Shown piece by piece: positions 32,714-35,367 of a DNA stretch of 35,367 bases. Below the pieces are notes generated by a model. The model saw only the letters and a program-made list of their open reading frames with translations. It did not search any database and was not told where the DNA came from. This DNA is from Gemmatimonadota bacterium (GTDB lineage: Bacteria > Gemmatimonadota > Gemmatimonadetes > Gemmatimonadales > Gemmatimonadaceae): the NCBI GenBank assembly GCA_003223455.1, contig QHVE01000031.1, positions 6,281 to 41,647 on the forward strand, in the 5' to 3' direction. Both the position numbers and the translations under genes were made by a program. Within the stretch, counting starts at the first letter, position 1, and every line of letters begins with the position of its first letter.

Positions 32714-32738
32714 CTTTTGTTCTTTGCAAGAACGAAAG
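32714..32738. promoter_or_regulatory. 25-base near-perfect dyad in the lacI/DUF1080 spacer
   Basis: CTTTTGTTCTT (32714-32724) and AAGAACGAAAG (32728-32738) are complementary at all but one G-T position around TGC. The 202-base spacer 32632-32833 is unusually A/T-rich for this genome. It also carries TGTGAGC/GCTCACA (32794-32800, 32813-32819), a hairpin close after the DUF1080 stop that may end that transcript. The lacI promoter is expected here. Confidence 0.4.
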
Positions 32739-32833
32739 CGAGCCGGACGGCACGAGACTAGGTAAAGCGTTTCACCCTGTCAATGACGACGATTGTGAGC
32801 TTTCGCACGAATGCTCACATCGCCACACCACGA

Positions 32834-33691
32834 TCAGCGCCCTTTCACCTCGCGGATCTTCACGTTCCGAAACCACGCATCATCGCCGTGGTCCTGCAGC
32901 ACGATGTGCCCCGTTCGGCGCTGCGCATACCAGGGCATCGAGCGGAACTTGCTCGCCGCCAGCGCCGAGTCGAGCCTGGGCGAGCCGAGCTCGTAATCCA
33001 CGACCTTCACGCCGTTCAACCAGTGCTCGCCGTGCGTGCCGACGAACACCACGCGCGAGTGGTTCCACTCGCCGATCGGCTTGAGCTGCTTCTGCTCGTT
33101 CGGTGTGATCAGGTCGTAGAGTGCCCCCGACCGATGCGTGGGCAGCTTGCCATCGGAGTGCCGGTCGTCGTCGATCATCTGATACTCGAAGCCGATTGCC
33201 GAGTGCGACACGCCCGGCGTTCCCGTGGCGGGGCGCAGCACGGTCGACGGCTGGCCGCCGGAGAGCTCCTCAGACACGTTGTACTTCAACCCGCTGTTCC
33301 CCGCCGGCGACATCTTCCAGTCCCACTCGAGCTCGAAGTCGCGGAACGTCGCGACGGTCATGAGATCACCGCCAGGAGGACGATGGCCGTCGGGACCGGC
33401 CGCGACCTGTTTCGTCGCCACTTTTCTGATCGCGCCGTCCTCCACCCGCCAGTGTCCCGCCGGGACGCCGGGATAGCCAAGGCCACGCCATCCGTCGAGC
33501 GTCTTCCCGTCGAACAGGAGCCGCCAGCCGGCCTTGCGCTCCGCCGCGGTGAGCTGGTTCGGAGCAGCCGCTGCATCGACGGCTTGCGCCGACACCGGAG
33601 CGGCTCGGCCAGCCGCGGCGAGCTGCATGAGCGCGATCATCGCGAGGGACGACACGCCGACGCGCCCCCCCGTGCGATTCGTGTTCGTCAT
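32834..33691 (-). CDS. DUF1080 (3-keto-disaccharide hydrolase/lyase family) protein, secreted
   Basis: A 285-residue protein with a signal peptide (1 to about 35) followed by one DUF1080 (PF06439) beta-sandwich. Landmarks are GWRLLFDGKTLDGWRG, FRDFELEWDWKMSPAGNSGLKYNV, SHSAIGFEYQMIDD, GALYDLI and HWLNGVKVVDYE, and the domain ends VKIREV. Characterised relatives cleave 3-keto-glycosides made by glycoside 3-dehydrogenases. The ATG at 33691 is preceded by CTCTCAGGAG at the same kind of spacing as in susC; the much longer open frame upstream is a shadow of the DUF6807 gene. It lies downstream of DUF6807 and a TIM-barrel isomerase/epimerase, and upstream of lacI. The substrate is not known. Confidence 0.9.
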   Translation of the reverse strand: MTNTNRTGGRVGVSSLAMIALMQLAAAGRAAPVSAQAVDAAAAPNQLTAAERKAGWRLLFDGKTLDGWRGLGYPGVPAGHWRVEDGAIRKVATKQVAAGPDGHRPPGGDLMTVATFRDFELEWDWKMSPAGNSGLKYNVSEELSGGQPSTVLRPATGTPGVSHSAIGFEYQMIDDDRHSDGKLPTHRSGALYDLITPNEQKQLKPIGEWNHSRVVFVGTHGEHWLNGVKVVDYELGSPRLDSALAASKFRSMPWYAQRRTGHIVLQDHGDDAWFRNVKIREVKGR

Positions 33692-33744
33692 ACGTGTACT
33701 CCTGAGAGCGTGAGCGGCATGTGAAGCTTGTCTCGACGGGGAAC

Positions 33745-33908
33745 GGTTCATCGGTGACACGGTTAAACGGTGAGATGGTTGGATGGTTAGACGGTTGGAC
33801 GGTTCACGGGCGGCCTCGGGAAGCTCCTGCGTCCCCGAGGCCGGCCGTCTAGCCGTACAACTGTGAAATCGTTCAACCGCCCGCCCGCCTACCCGACGGT
33901 TCACCGCG
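33745..33908. repeat. Period-8 inverted array with central hairpin (intergenic element 5)
   Basis: Eight consecutive 8-base units fill 33745-33808: GGTTCATC, GGTGACAC, GGTTAAAC, GGTGAGAT, GGTTGGAT, GGTTAGAC, GGTTGGAC, GGTTCACG. The right side (about 33844-33908), read on the minus strand, contains GGTTGAAC, GATTTCAC, AGTTGTAC and GGCTAGAC in the same 8-base register. Between the arms lies the hairpin at 33811-33843. The element runs from the DUF6807 stop codon (33901-33903 is inside the last unit) to 54 bases before the DUF1080 start. The architecture matches 5451-5628. Confidence 0.7.
33811..33843 (-). terminator. 10-bp hairpin at the centre of intergenic element 5
   Basis: CGGCCTCGGG (33811-33820) pairs perfectly with CCCGAGGCCG (33834-33843) around a 13-base loop. 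It lies about 58 bases after the DUF6807 stop on the minus strand. The stem sequence is the same as the core of the thrS hairpin at 10448-10487. It has no T-run, so termination is only a candidate function. Confidence 0.5.
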
Positions 33909-34992
33909 TGAATGCCGTGTAGTACTTCGTGATGTCCGCCGGCGTTGCGGTGCCATCGAGGATCAGGATCTCGTGGCGGAACGTCACCGACGTGTTCGGC
34001 GCGAGCTTGTAGTTCGTCGCCTCCGCCTTCCCGTTCGTGAGCGACTTCTGCCCAAGCGGATTGGCGGCGAACAGGCCGTAGCCGCGGGCATGCCAGTACG
34101 TCGGGTAGCCCCAGTTCTTGGGGTGATCGAGGATGGCGAGCGTCACCGGCGTCCCACTCAGATCGCCGTGCAGCATCGTCCACTTGCCGCGCGTCCCCCA
34201 CACGTCGTCGCCCTGCTTGCCCTCGGACGACACGTAGTGCCCATGCACGCCGGCGGTGTCGAGCTTGGCGACCGCCGTCACGTTGCCCTGAGCGTCCATG
34301 AACTTCTCCGGCTGCAGCGACGGGTGCTCGAGCCACCGCGCCACGCGGATGCCGATCACTCCTTCCTTGTTGTCGTTGAACGAGACTTCCTTGTCGAGCG
34401 CGGTGAGCGTCGTGATGCGGTCGATCGTGCGCGCACCGGGCGAGGCGCGAAACACGTAGCGCGTTTCCTCGCGCAGGATCGGCGAGTTCTCGGGGGTCAC
34501 CCACTCCTCGGTCGTCTCGAGCACGCCCTCGCCCGAGCCACTCTTCACCGAACGCACCGATCGGTGCACGATCGTCCCGTACTTCGACGCCTGCGCGGCG
34601 GGGATGGCGTCCGAGTTGTTCCAGAAATCGAGCCCGTTCACGTCGCCGTAGTTGAACCACATGCCGGCGTGATGGGGATGATCGACGCGCTCGCCGGTGC
34701 GCGGCTCGAGCGGATACCCGCGCGTCACGACGAGACCGTTCGCCGAGCGCAGGGGATACAGCACCGGCTTCTTCAGCGTCGTCGGCCAGATGTACGACGT
34801 GAACGGCTTGCCGCCGACGAGGATGTCGACGCGACGATCGGTCTCGCGCGGGATGACCTCGACGAAGTTCGGATCGGACGAGCTCTGCATGGCGGTGGTG
34901 CCGGAGGCGGCGCCCGCGCACGCGCCCGCGCCCAGCAGCGACGCCATCACGAGCGGGAGCGCGGCGGACAGAGTGGAACGACGGTGGATCAT
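33901..34992 (-). CDS. DUF6807 (PmoA-like) family lipoprotein
   Basis: A 363-residue predicted lipoprotein: the signal peptide ends LLGAGAC with C25. The rest is a single DUF6807 domain, often labelled PmoA family although unrelated in function to methane monooxygenase. It is recognised by YLxxLRSANGLVVTRGYPLEP, DHPHHAGMWFNYGDVNGLDFW (104-124) and WLEHPSLQPEKFMDAQGN. The clustered histidines suggest a metal or substrate site. The family typically sits beside DUF1080 and sugar isomerase/epimerase genes, as here, and its activity is unknown to me. No ribosome-binding site is evident before the ATG. An 82-base gap precedes it. Confidence 0.85.
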   Translation of the reverse strand: MIHRRSTLSAALPLVMASLLGAGACAGAASGTTAMQSSSDPNFVEVIPRETDRRVDILVGGKPFTSYIWPTTLKKPVLYPLRSANGLVVTRGYPLEPRTGERVDHPHHAGMWFNYGDVNGLDFWNNSDAIPAAQASKYGTIVHRSVRSVKSGSGEGVLETTEEWVTPENSPILREETRYVFRASPGARTIDRITTLTALDKEVSFNDNKEGVIGIRVARWLEHPSLQPEKFMDAQGNVTAVAKLDTAGVHGHYVSSEGKQGDDVWGTRGKWTMLHGDLSGTPVTLAILDHPKNWGYPTYWHARGYGLFAANPLGQKSLTNGKAEATNYKLAPNTSVTFRHEILILDGTATPADITKYYTAFTR

Positions 34993-35074
34993 CGGTCGTG
35001 TCTGTGTGGGGAGAGTGATGTCCGAGTGGCGTCGAGCGATCTCGCCGCGATCGGGATTCCAGTCGAGTGCACGA

Positions 35075-35367
35075 TCAGCCGCGTGCCTTGGTGCTGCTCT
35101 TCGAGGGCGTCATCGCGACACTGCTCTCGGCGAGACCGGCCAGCACGCCGCGCATGTGCGCGAACGAGATCTGCATTCCCGGCAACGGGTCCTTGGCGTT
35201 GATCTCGTACTCGAGATTCACGTACCCGGGGAACTTGATCGTCTGGAGCGCGCGGAAGATGCTGGCGATCGGGATCTTCCCTTCGCCCACCGCCACCTGG
35301 CTGTCGCGCTTCGACAGGTCGGCGAGATCCTTCGCGTGCATGTCGTGCAGGCGAGGACCCGCGTCCA
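35075..35367 (-). CDS. Sugar phosphate isomerase/epimerase family TIM-barrel protein, N-terminus cut by window edge
   Basis: The last about 97 codons of a xylose-isomerase-like TIM barrel (AP_endonuc_2 family, PF01261). Visible are LHDMHAKDLADL (the metal-site HxKD strand), VAVGEGKIPIASIFRALQ and FPGYVNLEYEINAKDPLPGM with the strand-end glutamate, then a C-terminal helix and a Ser/Lys/Thr-rich tail. The frame runs past the apparent ATG at 35341 to the window edge, so that ATG is internal. Relatives act as sugar isomerases, epimerases or hydratases in 3-keto-sugar metabolism, which fits the adjacent DUF6807 and DUF1080 genes. It is probably the upstream gene of that operon. Confidence 0.85.
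   Translation of the reverse strand, partial: DAGPRLHDMHAKDLADLSKRDSQVAVGEGKIPIASIFRALQTIKFPGYVNLEYEINAKDPLPGMQISFAHMRGVLAGLAESSVAMTPSKSSTKARG

Noticed and set aside
33745-33908. CRISPR array
   Set aside because: Units are 8 bases long with no spacers, the array is mirrored around a hairpin, and no cas gene is in the window.
1-35367. tRNA, rRNA or riboswitch genes
   Set aside because: I looked for tRNA T-arm patterns, a thiamine riboswitch near thiL and a purine-type leader near purN/purH and saw none. A covariance-model scan would be decisive.

Overview
The window is GC-rich (roughly two thirds G+C by eye), densely coding and entirely bacterial. The gene content points to a Gram-negative bacterium of the Gemmatimonadota or a close relative. 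It combines SusC/SusD outer-membrane uptake proteins, many lipoproteins, a Minf_1886-family protein, a DUF2723 membrane protein, and DUF1080/DUF6807 sugar genes in a high-GC background. The phylum is my inference, because no rRNA or tRNA gene was seen. No stretch longer than about 300 bases lacks a gene.

Layout. (1) 1-5441, minus strand: a housekeeping run reading rpiB-glyA, then a strong hairpin, then Minf_1886 protein, zinc-ribbon protein, nnr, thiL and plsC (cut by the left edge). (2) 5622-10246, minus strand: a short-chain acyl-CoA operon in the order thiolase, bioY, CPBP protease, 3-hydroxyacyl-CoA dehydrogenase, acyl-CoA dehydrogenase. The last gene appears to lack about 18-20 residues. 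(3) 10507-12682, minus strand: thrS preceded by a 54-residue membrane protein. (4) 12795-22420, plus strand: a BON-domain protein, then valS, an Ig-like lipoprotein, selA, a gmhB-like phosphatase gene, purN and purH, mostly with overlapping starts and stops. (5) 22591-25516, plus strand: a low-complexity lipoprotein and a DUF2723 membrane protein. (6) 25579-35367, minus strand: a carbohydrate-utilisation locus. Its genes are a TIM-barrel sugar isomerase/epimerase (cut by the right edge), DUF6807 lipoprotein, DUF1080 3-keto-glycoside hydrolase/lyase-like protein, LacI repressor, SusC, SusD and an alginate-lyase-family polysaccharide lyase.

The most striking observation is a 625-bp direct repeat that appears exact. 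An internal piece of selA (17738-18362) recurs at 19308-19932, inside the next gene. There it replaces the middle of a GmhB-type HAD phosphatase, in frame at both junctions. The chimera keeps HAD motifs I, II and IV but lacks the part that normally carries the zinc-binding cysteines and the motif III lysine. The copied SelA piece lacks the PLP lysine. It is either a very recent rearrangement or an assembly artefact.

A second unexplained layer is in the intergenic spacers. Several are built from degenerate 7-8 base units (5451-5628, 10263-10504, 20849-20887, 25520-25583, 33745-33908). Most of these are arranged as inverted arrays around a central hairpin and end at gene boundaries. Two of them share the same hairpin core. 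A perfect 12-bp inverted repeat also buries the valS start codon, and paired AACGTTTAAG sites sit directly upstream of lacI.
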